64,000 bases of DNA from Catellatospora sp. KI3 (GTDB lineage: Bacteria; Actinomycetota; Actinomycetes; Mycobacteriales; Micromonosporaceae), in NCBI RefSeq assembly GCF_029948125.1, contig NZ_JASAMB010000030.1, positions 1-64,000 of the forward strand, read 5' to 3'. Made by a program: the position numbers and the translations under genes. Below, in pieces: positions 1 to 8,985 of the stretch (position 1 is its first letter; each line of letters begins with the position of its first letter). Below the pieces are notes generated by a model. It was given only the letters and a program-made list of their open reading frames with translations. It searched no databases and was not told the DNA's origin.

Positions 1-17
1 AAGATCACCTTCCTTGT

Positions 18-34
18 GATAGGCCAGCGTCTAT
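18..34. repeat. Palindromic repeat B, right arm at the window edge
   Basis: GATAGGCCAGCGTCTAT matches the right arm of the two complete family-B elements at 20062-20138 and 63055-63119. The left arm would lie before base 1. ATCAC at 4-8 can pair with GTGAT at 16-20 as the inner stem. The match between copies is seen directly; that this copy is complete is inferred. Confidence 0.6.
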
Positions 35-234
35 GGGAAGCGGGCGCGGTGCGGACCGCGGCGGTCCATGATCGGCGGGTGGGGTCATTCGGCGGGGCGG
101 AGGCGGCGGTTTCCGCCGCGGGAGGTGATGTTGCGGTGGTGCGGGGCGGGCGAGAGGCCACGCGCTGCCGAACTCGGCGCAACGGGTCGCAAAACCTGAC
201 GGAACCTGTCCAGGTATGCCGCCAGCATGGACCC

Positions 235-1149
235 ATGCAGCAGCGACTTCACGGCAAGGTGGCCCTCGTGGCGGGGGCGACCCGGGGCGCCGGGCGGGCG
301 ATCGCGGTCGAGCTCGGCCGCCTCGGCGCCACTGTCTACGCCACCGGCCGCACCACCCGGGCCCAGCGGTCGGAGATGAACCGCCCTGAGGCCATCGAGG
401 ACACCGCCGACCTGGTCACCGCGGCTGGCGGCACCGGCATCGCGGTCCAGGTGGACCACCTCGACCCGGCCCAGGTCGCCGCCCTGGTCGCCCGGATCGG
501 CGCCGACCACGGCCGACTGGACGTCCTGGTCAACGACGTCTGGGGCGGCGACCACATGACCGAGTGGGGCAGGCCGCTGTGGGAGCAGCCCCTGGCGGGC
601 GGGCTGCGGCAGCTGCGCCTGGGCCTGGAGACGCACATCGTCACCAGCCACGCCGCGCTGCCGCTGCTGATCCGGCAGCCGGGCGGCCTGGTGGTCGAGG
701 TGACCGACGGCACCGACGCGTACAACGCGAAGTACCGGGGCTCGTTCTTCTACGACCTGACCAAGGTGTCGGTGTCCCGGATCGCCAAGGCGCAGGCGGA
801 GGAGCTGCGCCCGTACGGCGCGGCGGCGGTGGTGGTCACGCCCGGCTTCCTGCGCTCGGAGGCGATGCTGGACCACTTCGGCGTCACCGAGGACACCTGG
901 CGCGACGGGATCGCGCAGGCGGCGCACTTCGTCCTGTCGGAGACGCCGTACTTCCTGGGGCGGGGGGTGGCGGCGCTGGCGGCCGACGCCGACGCCGCGC
1001 GGTTCAGCGGGCGGTCGCTGTCGGCGACGGACCTGGCCCGCCAGTACGGCCTGACCGATGTGGACGGGTCGGTCCCCGACATCTGGGGCTACTTCGCCGA
1101 CCACGGCGACGGCCAGGAGATGTCCGGGGATCCGGCGGGCTACCGCTGA
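235..1149 (+). CDS. SDR family oxidoreductase
   Basis: A 304-residue short-chain dehydrogenase/reductase, expected to be a soluble NAD(P)H-dependent enzyme. The Rossmann motif GATRGAG is at residues 14-20 and a YxxxK active-site pair appears as YDLTK. The usual NNAG motif reads LVNDVWGG. The length is above the usual 250, as in the DHRS1-like subgroup. The ATG at 235 begins a run that resembles an SDR amino terminus (MQQRLHGKVALVAGA); the reading frame stays open further upstream but without SDR-like sequence. Its 3' end overlaps the convergent WYL regulator gene by 10 bp. The substrate cannot be read from the sequence. Confidence 0.85.
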   Translation: MQQRLHGKVALVAGATRGAGRAIAVELGRLGATVYATGRTTRAQRSEMNRPEAIEDTADLVTAAGGTGIAVQVDHLDPAQVAALVARIGADHGRLDVLVNDVWGGDHMTEWGRPLWEQPLAGGLRQLRLGLETHIVTSHAALPLLIRQPGGLVVEVTDGTDAYNAKYRGSFFYDLTKVSVSRIAKAQAEELRPYGAAAVVVTPGFLRSEAMLDHFGVTEDTWRDGIAQAAHFVLSETPYFLGRGVAALAADADAARFSGRSLSATDLARQYGLTDVDGSVPDIWGYFADHGDGQEMSGDPAGYR

Positions 1150-2141
1150 GCGGCCACCGGCGCGTTGCGGGCGGCGACGGCGGCGCCGAGCGCGGCCAGT
1201 GCCGCCCGCAGCTCCGGCGGGGCCAGCACCTCGACCTCGGGGCCGAGCGCGAGCAGCTGGTGCGCGGCGACCTTGACCGACTCGACGGCCAGGGTCACCT
1301 CGCACCAGCCGGTGCCGTCGGGCGGCCCGACGTGCACGAGCGCCTCGGCGCCGGCGGCGGGGTCGGTGGCGCCGGGCAGGTCGCGCAGGCCCGCCGGGCT
1401 GACCCGGAGCAGGACGGTCTCGCGGATGAGGGTGCGGTCGAAGGCCGCCGCCGACCGGGCCCACCACTGGGCCAGCACGAAGCCCTCCGGCCGGGCGAAG
1501 GCCTCGTCGAGGGGTTCGGCCGCCGTGATCCGGCCCAGCCGGTACGTACGCGGCCCGGCCCGCTCCGGCGCCGTGGCGGGGACGTGCGCGACGACGTACC
1601 AGACCCCGGCCTTGAGGACCAGGCCGAGGGGTTCCAGCACCCGGCGGACGCTGGTGTCGTTGCGGCGGTAGCGGACGGCGACGCGCCGCTGGTGCCATAC
1701 CGCGTCGGCGATCACGGCCAGGTGCGGCACGTCCTCGGCGCGGCGGAACCAGCCCGGGGCGTCCAGATGGAACCGCTCGGCGATCGTGCGGGCGCGTTCG
1801 CGCAGCGCGTCGGGCATGGTGGCGATCAGCTTGGCCTGCGCGGCCAGCAGCACCGAGCCCAGCCCCAGCTCGGCCAGCGCCTGCGGGGCCGCCCCGGCCA
1901 GCAGCGCGGCCGCCTCGCTGCCGGTCAGCCCGTCGAGGCGGGTGCGCCAGCCCGCCAGCAGCCGGATGCCGCCGCCGCGCCCCGGCTCGGTCCACAGCGG
2001 CACCCCGGCGGCCTGCAGCGCGGCGACGTCGCGGTAGACGGTGCGCTCGGACACCTCGAACAGCGCGGCCAGTTCGGCGGCGGTCGCCGAGCGCCGTTGC
2101 TGCAGCGTGAGCAGCAGTGACACCAGGCGGGAGGCTTTCAC
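1140..2141 (-). CDS. YafY/WYL-type transcriptional regulator
   Basis: A 333-residue DNA-binding regulator. The first 60 residues form a DeoR/HTH_11-type winged helix (SLLLTLQQRRSATAAELAAL, then SERTVYRDVAALQAAG). A WYL ligand-sensing domain follows (VWYVVAHVP) and then a WCX-type carboxyl region. The GTG start overlaps the stop codon of the upstream alpha/beta hydrolase gene as GTGA, so the two are translationally coupled. It is convergent with the SDR gene. WYL regulators commonly control adjacent genes in response to nucleic-acid or small-molecule ligands; the ligand here is unknown. Confidence 0.88.
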   Translation of the reverse strand: MKASRLVSLLLTLQQRRSATAAELAALFEVSERTVYRDVAALQAAGVPLWTEPGRGGGIRLLAGWRTRLDGLTGSEAAALLAGAAPQALAELGLGSVLLAAQAKLIATMPDALRERARTIAERFHLDAPGWFRRAEDVPHLAVIADAVWHQRRVAVRYRRNDTSVRRVLEPLGLVLKAGVWYVVAHVPATAPERAGPRTYRLGRITAAEPLDEAFARPEGFVLAQWWARSAAAFDRTLIRETVLLRVSPAGLRDLPGATDPAAGAEALVHVGPPDGTGWCEVTLAVESVKVAAHQLLALGPEVEVLAPPELRAALAALGAAVAARNAPVAAQR

Positions 2142-2716
2142 AGCGTGCTCAGGAACTCGTCCATCCGGGCGGTGACGCGGGCCAGGTCGCGTACCGAGGT
2201 GAGCGGGTCGTCCGGGTGCTCGAGCGCGTGGTCGGCGCCGGGCAGCACCAGCTGCTGCGCGCTGAGCCGGGCGGCGACCTCCGGCTCCCAGCTGGCGTCC
2301 GCCCCGCCGCCTATCAGCAGCGTCGCCGCCGTGGTGGCGGCCAGCGCCGCGGCGATGTCCGGCTCGGACAGGATCGGGGTGAGCCAGATCGCGGGCAGGC
2401 CGAGTGCGACGGCCAGCGGGGCGGCGAAGGTGCCGAGCGACTTGCCGACCAGCAGCCGCCGCGGCGCGGTCTCGGCGGCCAGGACCGGCTCGGCCTGGGC
2501 CAGCACCCAGGCGGTGCGGTCCATCGAGAACCGGTCGGCGGGCGGCTGCCACCGGAGCTCCTGGACGGTCCAGCCGTGCTTGGCCAGGACCGCGGTGGCG
2601 TAGTACAGCAGGGGCATGTCCGGGGTGTAACCGCCGCCGGGCAGCACGATCGCCACCCGGTCGGGGTCGCCGTGCCAGCGGTTGGTCGCGGGGTCGTACG
2701 CCATGGCGGTGATCAT
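2138..2716 (-). CDS. Small alpha/beta hydrolase
   Basis: A 192-residue single-domain alpha/beta hydrolase of the KANL3/Tex30-like class. The nucleophile elbow is GKSLGT (Ser in GxSxG) and the probable catalytic His is in GADHALE near the carboxyl end. The oxyanion-side motif is LPGGGYTPD. There is no signal peptide, so it should be cytosolic. It is the first gene of a two-gene operon with the WYL regulator, with overlapping stop and start. The substrate is unknown. Confidence 0.8.
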   Translation of the reverse strand: MITAMAYDPATNRWHGDPDRVAIVLPGGGYTPDMPLLYYATAVLAKHGWTVQELRWQPPADRFSMDRTAWVLAQAEPVLAAETAPRRLLVGKSLGTFAAPLAVALGLPAIWLTPILSEPDIAAALAATTAATLLIGGGADASWEPEVAARLSAQQLVLPGADHALEHPDDPLTSVRDLARVTARMDEFLSTL

Positions 2717-2873
2717 AGGCGTCTGTCATCCTGCCGGAGGGCCGGTCGCGGGGCGGGCGGTGCGACCGCCACCCGGTCTGGTTAGGCCGTTGTTCCGGGC
2801 GGCGTCGGCTGTCCGACCCTGTCGGTGGACGGGGGCGGCGCGTACCGTGGCCGTAGCTGGAGGGGGTGTGGGG

Positions 2874-4076
2874 ATGCCGGTGGGGGAGTCTGTGCTGGCG
2901 CGGGCCCGCGAGCGGATCGCGTCGGGCGCGCTGTCGGCCGCGCACGAGCTGCTGACCGAGGCGCTGACCACGATGCCGCCCGACCCGATGGCGGCCGGGC
3001 CGTACGTGGCCGAGGCCGTGGTGCTGCAGACCGGTGTGCTGCTCGGGCTGAACGAGCCGTACGCGGCACGCGGCTGGGCCGCGTACGGCTTCACCGCCCA
3101 TCGCGGCCTCTACGGCGATCGCGACCGGCGCACCCTGCACGCGCTCGGCCTGCTCGCGGCGGTGCTGACCCGGGTCGGCCGGCACACCCGCGCCGCCCAG
3201 CGCTACCAGGACCTGATCTCGGCGTACGCGGAGCTGGAAGGCCCGGACTCCGACCGGGTGCTGGCCGCGAAGGCCGACCTGGCCACGGTCGAGCACGCGG
3301 TCGGCGACTGCCTGTCGGCGCGGCTGCGCCTGGCCAACGTGATCGCCGAATACCAGCGCCGCCACGGCAAGGTGCACCCGGTCGCGATCCGGATGCAGGC
3401 CCGGCTGGCCGCGATGTGGCGCGACTGCGGCCGCTTCGACGACGCCCACGAGCTGCTGTCCGAGGCCCGGCGGTACGCCGCGCTGCTGGGCGCCGACGAC
3501 CCGGTGCACGCGCTGCTGGCCACCGCGGCCGGTGCCGAGGCCGACCTCAAGCACGCCTGCGGCGGCGAACTGGTGCCGCCGCCGGTGCCGCGCCCCGACG
3601 ACGGCTGGTCGGCGCCGCAGGACGATCCGCTGCTACCGGACGCGCCGCTGGTCGACGCCCAGCCGGTGGGCGCCCACGTCAACCACGCCTGGACGCCCCG
3701 CCAGCCGGAGTACGCCACCACCGCGCCGGCCCGCGAGCCGCTGCCGCACGAGCGGGCCTGGGCGGCCGAGACGGCGTGGTCCACCCCGGACGCCGGGGCG
3801 GCCCGCTGGGACCACCTCACCCCCGCCCACGACGGCCCCGACGCACCCTCGGCACCCGGCTTCACCACCGCCTACCTCCCGCCGTACCTGGCCACGCCGG
3901 ACTTCGCCACGCCGCACTTCTTCGCCCCGGAGCAGGAGGCGCCGCGCTGGGCGCAGCCTCCGGCGCCGGAGCGGGCGCAGCAGCGCCAGAACCTGGTGCT
4001 GATCGCGGCGTGCGTGGGGATCGTCGCGGTGACGCTGCTGTTCGTGCTGCTCGTCAGCTCCGTCTCCCCGCACTGA
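2874..4076 (+). CDS. TPR-repeat protein with a C-terminal membrane anchor
   Basis: A 400-residue protein. Residues 1-230 are Ala/Leu-rich helical TPR-like repeats (for example TRAAQRYQDLI and DAHELLSEARRYAALLG). A long Pro-rich linker of about 130 residues follows. The last 30 residues are a hydrophobic helix (LVLIAACVGIVAVTLLFVLL) ending SSVSPH, a tail anchor. A GGAGGGGG ribosome site 7 bases upstream supports the ATG at 2874. The TPR part most likely faces the cytoplasm as a scaffold. Its partners are unknown. A family-A palindrome starts four bases after the stop. Confidence 0.72.
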   Translation: MPVGESVLARARERIASGALSAAHELLTEALTTMPPDPMAAGPYVAEAVVLQTGVLLGLNEPYAARGWAAYGFTAHRGLYGDRDRRTLHALGLLAAVLTRVGRHTRAAQRYQDLISAYAELEGPDSDRVLAAKADLATVEHAVGDCLSARLRLANVIAEYQRRHGKVHPVAIRMQARLAAMWRDCGRFDDAHELLSEARRYAALLGADDPVHALLATAAGAEADLKHACGGELVPPPVPRPDDGWSAPQDDPLLPDAPLVDAQPVGAHVNHAWTPRQPEYATTAPAREPLPHERAWAAETAWSTPDAGAARWDHLTPAHDGPDAPSAPGFTTAYLPPYLATPDFATPHFFAPEQEAPRWAQPPAPERAQQRQNLVLIAACVGIVAVTLLFVLLVSSVSPH

Positions 4077-4079
4077 GGC

Positions 4080-4133
4080 AAGGAGGGGACCCTTCTTATC
4101 GCTTTCCGATATGGAAGGGCCCCCTCTTAACGC
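4080..4133 (+). repeat. Palindromic repeat A, copy 1
   Basis: An imperfect palindrome with GGAGGGGACCCTTCT and GAAGGGCCCCCTC arms around the conserved centre CTTATCGCTTTCCG. It begins immediately after the TPR gene stop. It probably ends transcription of that gene, but the non-palindromic centre is conserved between copies, which a simple terminator would not need. Confidence 0.85.
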
Positions 4134-4360
4134 CCGACCTTGTCCGGCGGACGGCGACTGTCGCGTCTGGACGGGCGAGGCACTAGCATCGAGTCCGGCC
4201 GCTGTCGCCGACCCTGGGAGCCGGGTCCGCCGCGGCCGGGTGCCCCCATGCGACCGCCGAGTCCGGCGCGGCGTCGCGGGGCGGCCGTGCACTCCGTATC
4301 CCCGGCGAGGCCGGGTCCCGCGTGGGCGGCGGGCGGCTCGCCTGTCCTGGAAGGACGTCC

Positions 4361-5500
4361 ATGTCCTGGCCCAAACTCAGAGCGGCGCTGATCGCGCTGC
4401 TCACCACGGTCGCCTCGGCGGCCGCCATGCTGGTCCTGTCCCCGTCCGCCCCCGCCGCCGCGGCGGCGGTGCGGATCATGCCGCTGGGCGACTCCATCAC
4501 GGGGTCCCCCGGCTGCTGGCGGGCCCTGCTGTGGAACCGGCTGCAGTCGGCCGGCTACACCAACATCGACTTTGTCGGCACGCTCGGCCCGCAGGGCTGC
4601 GGCGTGGCGTACGACGGTGACAACGAGGGCCACGGCGGCTTCCTCGCCACCAACGTCGCCGATCAGAACCAGCTGGTGCCGTGGCTGGCGGCGACCCTGC
4701 CCGACGTCGTGGTCATGCACTTCGGCACCAACGACGTGTGGAGCAACCGGGCGCCGTCGGTGATCCTGGCGGCGTACAGCAAGCTGGTGGACCAGATGCG
4801 GGCCAGCAACCCGAGCATGAAGGTCCTGGTCGCCAAGATCATCCCGGTGAACCCGCCGAGCTGCCCCGAGTGCGCCCAGCGCACCATCGACCTCAACAAC
4901 GCCATCCCGGCCTGGGCGGCGGGCAAGACCACCGCCCAGTCGCCGATCACCGTGGTCGACCAGTGGACCGGCTTCAACACCGCCACCGACACCGGCGACG
5001 GCGTGCACCCCAACGCCGCCGGCGACCAGAAGATCTCCGACCGGTGGTACCCGGCGCTGGCCGCGGCCATCAGCGGCACCACGCCGTCGCCCAGCGCGTC
5101 GGCCTCGCCCAGTGCCTCCCGGTCGCCCAGCCCGACCCCCACGGTGAACCTGACGCTGTCGCCCAGCCCGTCCCGGACGACCCCGCCGCCGCCCCTCAAG
5201 AGCTGCGCGGCGACGTTCACGGTCACCAACCAGTGGAACAACGGGTTCCAGGGCGACATCACGGTCAAGAACACCGGCTCGGTGGCCCTGACCGGCTGGA
5301 TCGTGCGGCTGGTCTTCCCGAACGGGCAGGTGATCACCCAGGGCTGGAACGGCGTCTTCAGCCAGTCCGGCGCCACGGCGACGGTCACCAACGTCGCCTG
5401 GAACGGGGCGCTGCCGCCGGGCGGGACCGCCTCGGCCGGGTTCCTGGCCAACTGGAGCGGCGTCAACGGCCCGCCGACGGTGACGTGCACCCCGCTCTGA
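4361..5500 (+). CDS. Secreted SGNH/GDSL hydrolase with C-terminal CBM2
   Basis: A 379-residue exported esterase-type enzyme. A signal peptide covers about residues 1-35 (ending PSAPAAAAA). The SGNH domain carries GDSIT, GTNDVW and the catalytic DGVHPNAAG, with a GDSL-family fold like acetylxylan esterases. A Ser/Pro linker at about residues 245-280 leads to a family 2 cellulose-binding module (CAATFTVTNQWNNGFQGDITVKN... to CTPL). The start at 4361 follows an AAGGAC ribosome site and places the signal peptide correctly. It most likely removes acyl groups from plant polysaccharides, in line with the GH48 and GH76 enzymes elsewhere in the window. Confidence 0.9.
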   Translation: MSWPKLRAALIALLTTVASAAAMLVLSPSAPAAAAAVRIMPLGDSITGSPGCWRALLWNRLQSAGYTNIDFVGTLGPQGCGVAYDGDNEGHGGFLATNVADQNQLVPWLAATLPDVVVMHFGTNDVWSNRAPSVILAAYSKLVDQMRASNPSMKVLVAKIIPVNPPSCPECAQRTIDLNNAIPAWAAGKTTAQSPITVVDQWTGFNTATDTGDGVHPNAAGDQKISDRWYPALAAAISGTTPSPSASASPSASRSPSPTPTVNLTLSPSPSRTTPPPPLKSCAATFTVTNQWNNGFQGDITVKNTGSVALTGWIVRLVFPNGQVITQGWNGVFSQSGATATVTNVAWNGALPPGGTASAGFLANWSGVNGPPTVTCTPL

Positions 5501-5511
5501 ACAGGAAGTGA

Positions 5512-5556
5512 GGTAGGGCACCTTCACGCTCCCCGTGAGCGTGCGGGTGCCCTACC
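5512..5556. terminator. Inverted repeat after the SGNH hydrolase
   Basis: GGTAGGGCACC at 5512-5522 pairs with GGTGCCCTACC at 5546-5556. A nested CACGCTCCCCGTGAGCGTG hairpin lies inside. There is no U-tract. It lies 12 bases after the stop, so it probably acts as a terminator, possibly from another dispersed repeat family. Confidence 0.6.
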
Positions 5557-5645
5557 GCACCCGGGCGGGGCGTAGGCGAATCCCGTTCCCGTGGTAGAAC
5601 TGGGGGTCGTGAATTCGCCGATCATGTCCGGCGATCCGAGTGAAT

Positions 5646-5674
5646 ACAGCCGGCCCGCGCCGGCTGTCCCTTTT
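5646..5674 (+). promoter_or_regulatory. Hairpin plus U-tract in the pgsA-like leader
   Basis: ACAGCCGG (5646-5653) and CCGGCTGT (5660-5667) form a strong hairpin followed by CCCTTTT, the form of an intrinsic terminator. It lies only about 25 bases upstream of the first gene of the gcvH/garA block. It could stop upstream read-through or attenuate this operon. Confidence 0.5.
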
Positions 5675-5699
5675 GTGGGCTGGCGGAGGGGGGCGTGCG

Positions 5700-6320
5700 G
5701 TGACGCAGCCGCTGGAGACGAGCCGGCCTGACGGCGCGGTGGCGCGCGACCGCGTGCTCACCATCCCCAACCTGATCAGCTTCGCCCGCCTGCTGGGCGT
5801 GCCGCTGTTCCTGTACCTGTTCCTGGCCGCCGACCAGATCGGCTGGGCGGTGCTCGTGCTGGCCCTGGGCGGCACCACCGACTGGATCGACGGCTACCTG
5901 GCCCGGCGCCTGGGGCAGGTCAGCCGCCTCGGCGAGCTGCTGGACCCGTTCGCCGACCGGCTCTACATCCTGGCCACCCTGCTCGCCTTCACCGTCCGCG
6001 ACATCGTGCCGTGGCAGTTCACGGTGGCGCTGCTGGCCCGCGACGTGCTGCTGCTGGCGACCTTCCCGGTGCTGCGCCGCCTGGGCTACGGCCCGCTGCC
6101 CGTGCACTACCTGGGCAAGACGGCCACCTTCATCCTGCTGATGGGCTTCCCGATCCTGCTGCTGGCCTGGGCGGTGCCCACCGGCCCCATGCACGAGATC
6201 GCGTACGCCAGCGGCTGGGCCCTGGCCTGGTGGGGCATCGTCCTGTACTGGATCGCCGGCATCTTCTACCTCGCCCAGTTCGCGGCCGTGCTGCGCCAGT
6301 CGCGGCAGGCGGCGGCCTGA
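5700..6320 (+). CDS. CDP-alcohol phosphatidyltransferase (PgsA-like)
   Basis: A 206-residue integral membrane enzyme that transfers a phosphatidyl group from CDP-diacylglycerol to an alcohol acceptor. The family signature D-x2-D-G-x2-A-R-x8-G-x3-D-x3-D is present from TDWIDGYLARR to LGELLDPFAD. Hydrophobic segments around it match the usual six-helix core. The GTG at 5700 has a GGAGGGGGG site upstream. It heads the block DUF881, small basic protein, DUF881, gcvH, garA, where Mycobacterium tuberculosis has pgsA2. The acceptor alcohol cannot be told from the sequence. Confidence 0.88.
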   Translation: MTQPLETSRPDGAVARDRVLTIPNLISFARLLGVPLFLYLFLAADQIGWAVLVLALGGTTDWIDGYLARRLGQVSRLGELLDPFADRLYILATLLAFTVRDIVPWQFTVALLARDVLLLATFPVLRRLGYGPLPVHYLGKTATFILLMGFPILLLAWAVPTGPMHEIAYASGWALAWWGIVLYWIAGIFYLAQFAAVLRQSRQAAA

Positions 6321-6333
6321 CGGGCGGGCGGCC

Positions 6334-7224
6334 ATGACCGAGCCGAACGAGCCGCCGCGGCCGCAGCCGGGCCGGTTCCAGGCGGACATGCTCACCGAGC
6401 TGTTCCAGGACCCGCTCGACCCCGCGTACGCCGACGCCGCCCGCGCCCGCCGCGAGCGCACCAGCCCGCTGCCCGGCTGGAACCGCGGCACCCGCAAGGC
6501 GGCCAAGCTCATCGCGCTGCTGATCATCGGTGTCGTGCTCGCCGTCGCCTACCAGCAGGTCATCGCGCGGGCCCCGGGCCGGGCCACCGCGCGCGCGGCG
6601 CTGATCAAGGAGATGAACCAGCGCCAGGCCAAGACCGACGAGCTGGCCCAGGAGGCCGAGCGGCTGCAGAACGAGGTGTCGACGCTGCGCGAGTCGGCGC
6701 TGTCGGACACCACCGTGGCCAAGCTGCGGCAGCTCGAGGCGGCCACCGGCATGCGCAAGGTCGCCGGCGACGGCGTGATCGTCACCATGCAGGACGGCCC
6801 GAACGCGGCCTCGGTGCCCGAGGCGGGCGTGCTCGACGTGGACCTGCAGGTGGTGGCCAACGCGCTGTGGTCCTCCGGCGCCGAGGCGATCGCCATCAAC
6901 GGGCGGCGGCTGAGCTCGATCACGCCGATCCGCCGGGCGGGTTCGGCGATCCTGGTCGGCAACGCGCATATCCTCGGTCCGTACGAGGTGGTCGCGATCG
7001 GCCCGCCGGACCTGGCCGACCGGTTCGAGGAGACCGCGGCGGCGGACTACTACCGGGCGCTGCGCGACGACAAGAACTACGCGGTGGGCTTCGACGTCAA
7101 GGAGCGCGACAACCTGGAGCTGCCCGCCGCGGTGCTGCCGCAGCTGGCGCTCGCGACCGTGCCGAAGCCCAGCGCGACCCCGACCCCGACCCCCTCGACC
7201 TCACCCTCGGGAGGACGCAAATGA
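6334..7224 (+). CDS. DUF881 family protein, first copy
   Basis: A 296-residue membrane-anchored protein. It has a cytoplasmic N-terminal segment of about 55 residues, one transmembrane helix (LIALLIIGVVLAVAYQQVI), a coiled coil (residues 90-130, QRQAKTDELAQEAERLQNEV) and the DUF881 domain (GDGVIVTMQDGP, then VVANALWSSGAEAIAINGRRL). It ends with a Thr/Pro tail. The next gene's ATG overlaps its stop. Pairs of DUF881 proteins around a small basic protein are conserved in this actinobacterial block. The function is unknown, perhaps cell envelope or division. Confidence 0.88.
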   Translation: MTEPNEPPRPQPGRFQADMLTELFQDPLDPAYADAARARRERTSPLPGWNRGTRKAAKLIALLIIGVVLAVAYQQVIARAPGRATARAALIKEMNQRQAKTDELAQEAERLQNEVSTLRESALSDTTVAKLRQLEAATGMRKVAGDGVIVTMQDGPNAASVPEAGVLDVDLQVVANALWSSGAEAIAINGRRLSSITPIRRAGSAILVGNAHILGPYEVVAIGPPDLADRFEETAAADYYRALRDDKNYAVGFDVKERDNLELPAAVLPQLALATVPKPSATPTPTPSTSPSGGRK

Positions 7225-7553
7225 TCGCTGTGCTGGCGCTGGTCGCCGGGGTGGTGCTGGGCGTCGTGCTCAACCCCACCGTCCCGGACGCGCTGCAGCC
7301 GTACCTGCCGATCGCCGTGGTGGCCGCGCTGGACGCCGTCTTCGGCGGCGTGCGCGCCAAGCTCGACGGCATCTTCGACGACAAGCAGTTCGTGATCTCT
7401 TTCATCTCGAACGTGCTGGTCGCGGCGTTCATCGTGTACCTGGGGGACAAGCTGGGCGTGGGCGCGCAGCTGTCCACCGGCGTCGTCGTGGTGCTCGGGG
7501 TCCGGATCTTCGGCAACGTCGCGGCGATCCGCCGACGGCTGTTCAAGGCGTAG
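7221..7553 (+). CDS. Small basic family membrane protein (DUF1290)
   Basis: A 110-residue protein with three predicted transmembrane helices (start to about residue 18, then 28-42, then 60-100). The conserved segment PIAVVAALDAVFGGVRAKLDG is diagnostic of the Sbp/DUF1290 family. The ATG at 7221 overlaps the previous stop and has a GGGAGG site. In other actinobacteria and in Bacillus, homologues sit next to division or envelope genes. The molecular role is not established. Confidence 0.88.
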   Translation: MIAVLALVAGVVLGVVLNPTVPDALQPYLPIAVVAALDAVFGGVRAKLDGIFDDKQFVISFISNVLVAAFIVYLGDKLGVGAQLSTGVVVVLGVRIFGNVAAIRRRLFKA

Positions 7554-7561
7554 GTGCGGCC

Positions 7562-8398
7562 ATGAGTGACGAGCAGAGCAGGCCCGGCGAGCCGGACGAG
7601 CCGACCGTGGTGATCGACCCCGCCGGCCCGGAGCCGGACGCCGGGGCCGAGAGCGGCGCCGTGCCCGCCCCGGCGGAGCGGCCCGCGGCGGCCGAGCCGG
7701 CGCCGGCGCGGCGGCTGACCGGTGCCGGGGCCCTGATCGGGCTGCTGCTGGTGCTGCTGGGGTTCACCCTGGTGGTCCAGCTCAAGAGCAACTCCGAGGA
7801 CAAGGCGTACGCGTCGCTGCGGCAGGAGGACCTGGTCACCATCCTGGCCGACCTCGACGCCCGCGAGGACCGGCTCCAGCAGGACATCAGCGCCCTGGAG
7901 GCGAGCCGCCGCGAGCTGGTCTCCGGCGCGGCCAGCCGCGACGAGATCATCAAGAAGGCGGAGGAGCGCGCCGACGACCTGGGCATCCTGGCCGGGACGC
8001 TGCCCGCGCAGGGCCCCGGGGTGCTGGTGCGGCTTGAGGACGACACGAAGAAGATCACCGCTAACCACCTGCTCAACGCGGTCCAGGAGCTGCGCGGGGC
8101 GGGCGCCGAGGCGATCCAGATCGATGCCCCGGGCGGCTCGGTGCGGGTCATCGCCTCGACCTCGTTCATCGACGCCGACGGCGGGATCGTGGTCGACGGG
8201 GTGCGGCTGACCGGACCGTACTCGATCAAGGCCATCGGCGAACCCCGCGACGTGGCGATCGCCATGCGGTTTCCCGGTGGGGTGGTTGACGATGTGACTC
8301 GCGACGGCGGTAACGTGATCGTCAGCGAACCGGGCACGGTCGACATCACGACCGTCCGGTCAGCACCGACTCTGCAGTACGCCAAGCCCGTCTCCTGA
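7562..8398 (+). CDS. DUF881 family protein, second copy
   Basis: A 278-residue paralogue of the protein at 6334. It has an acidic, Pro-rich cytoplasmic N-terminus, a transmembrane helix at about residues 60-78 (ALIGLLLVLLGFTLVVQL), a coiled coil and a DUF881 domain (GPGVLVRLEDD, then HLLNAVQELRGAGAEAIQID). It starts 8 bases after the small basic protein gene. The two copies probably form hetero-oligomers through the coiled coils (inference). Confidence 0.88.
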   Translation: MSDEQSRPGEPDEPTVVIDPAGPEPDAGAESGAVPAPAERPAAAEPAPARRLTGAGALIGLLLVLLGFTLVVQLKSNSEDKAYASLRQEDLVTILADLDAREDRLQQDISALEASRRELVSGAASRDEIIKKAEERADDLGILAGTLPAQGPGVLVRLEDDTKKITANHLLNAVQELRGAGAEAIQIDAPGGSVRVIASTSFIDADGGIVVDGVRLTGPYSIKAIGEPRDVAIAMRFPGGVVDDVTRDGGNVIVSEPGTVDITTVRSAPTLQYAKPVS

Positions 8399-8441
8399 CG
8401 GGTCAGTGCCGCACGACGGCCGAAGCGCGAGGGGAAGCACC

Positions 8442-8819
8442 GTGATTCCTGAGGACCTGAAGTACACCGCCGAGCACGAGTGGGTCGCGACCCGGGGCGG
8501 CACGGTCCGGGTGGGCATCACCCACTTCGCGCAGGACGCCCTCGGCGACATCGTGTACGTGCAGCTGCCCGAGGCCGGTGCCAAGGTCGACGCGGGCGAC
8601 TCGTTCGGCGAGGTCGAGTCCACCAAGAGCGTGTCGGAGATCTACGCCCCGATCGGCGGCACGGTGACCGCCCGCAACGAGGCGCTCGGCGACTCGCCGG
8701 ACCTGATCAACACCGACCCGTACGGTGAGGGGTGGCTTGTCGAGATCGAGGCGACCGACCCCGCCGCGGTGGATGCGCTTCTGGACGCGGCCGCGTACCG
8801 TGAACTGACCCAGAGCTGA
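8442..8819 (+). CDS. gcvH: Glycine cleavage system H protein
   Basis: The 125-residue lipoyl carrier of the glycine cleavage system, which shuttles the aminomethyl group from GcvP to GcvT. The lipoylation site is Lys62 in ESTKSVSEIYAP. The N-terminus (IPEDLKYTAEHEWV) and length match the family. The GTG at 8442 follows GAGGGGAAG. It is the fifth gene of the conserved block, while its partner gcvP is at 58421; gcvT was not found in the window. Confidence 0.96.
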   Translation: MIPEDLKYTAEHEWVATRGGTVRVGITHFAQDALGDIVYVQLPEAGAKVDAGDSFGEVESTKSVSEIYAPIGGTVTARNEALGDSPDLINTDPYGEGWLVEIEATDPAAVDALLDAAAYRELTQS

Positions 8820-8860
8820 ACCAGCATTCAGCACCCCGAGCCGGAGCCTGGCGAGTCCGG

Positions 8861-8890
8861 TTGACCCGTCATTTCCGGGGTCGCTAGGCT
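8861..8890 (+). promoter_or_regulatory. Candidate sigma-70-type promoter for garA
   Basis: TTGACC at 8861-8866 and TAGGCT at 8885-8890 are separated by 18 bases in the 166-bp gap between gcvH and garA. This resembles actinobacterial housekeeping promoters, so garA and the genes after it may be transcribed separately from gcvH. Confidence 0.5.
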
Positions 8891-8985
8891 CGCGGGCTAA
8901 GCTCGCCGCTGTAGTCGAGTAACGCCGTGTCGGTATCCATAGCAGCACCACGCATGCGTGGCCTATATGACCGTGAGGTGGTCCG

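Noticed and set aside
5512-5556. Possible fourth member of family A
   Set aside because: The arms (GGTAGGGCACC) and loop differ from family A; it was treated as a separate inverted repeat.
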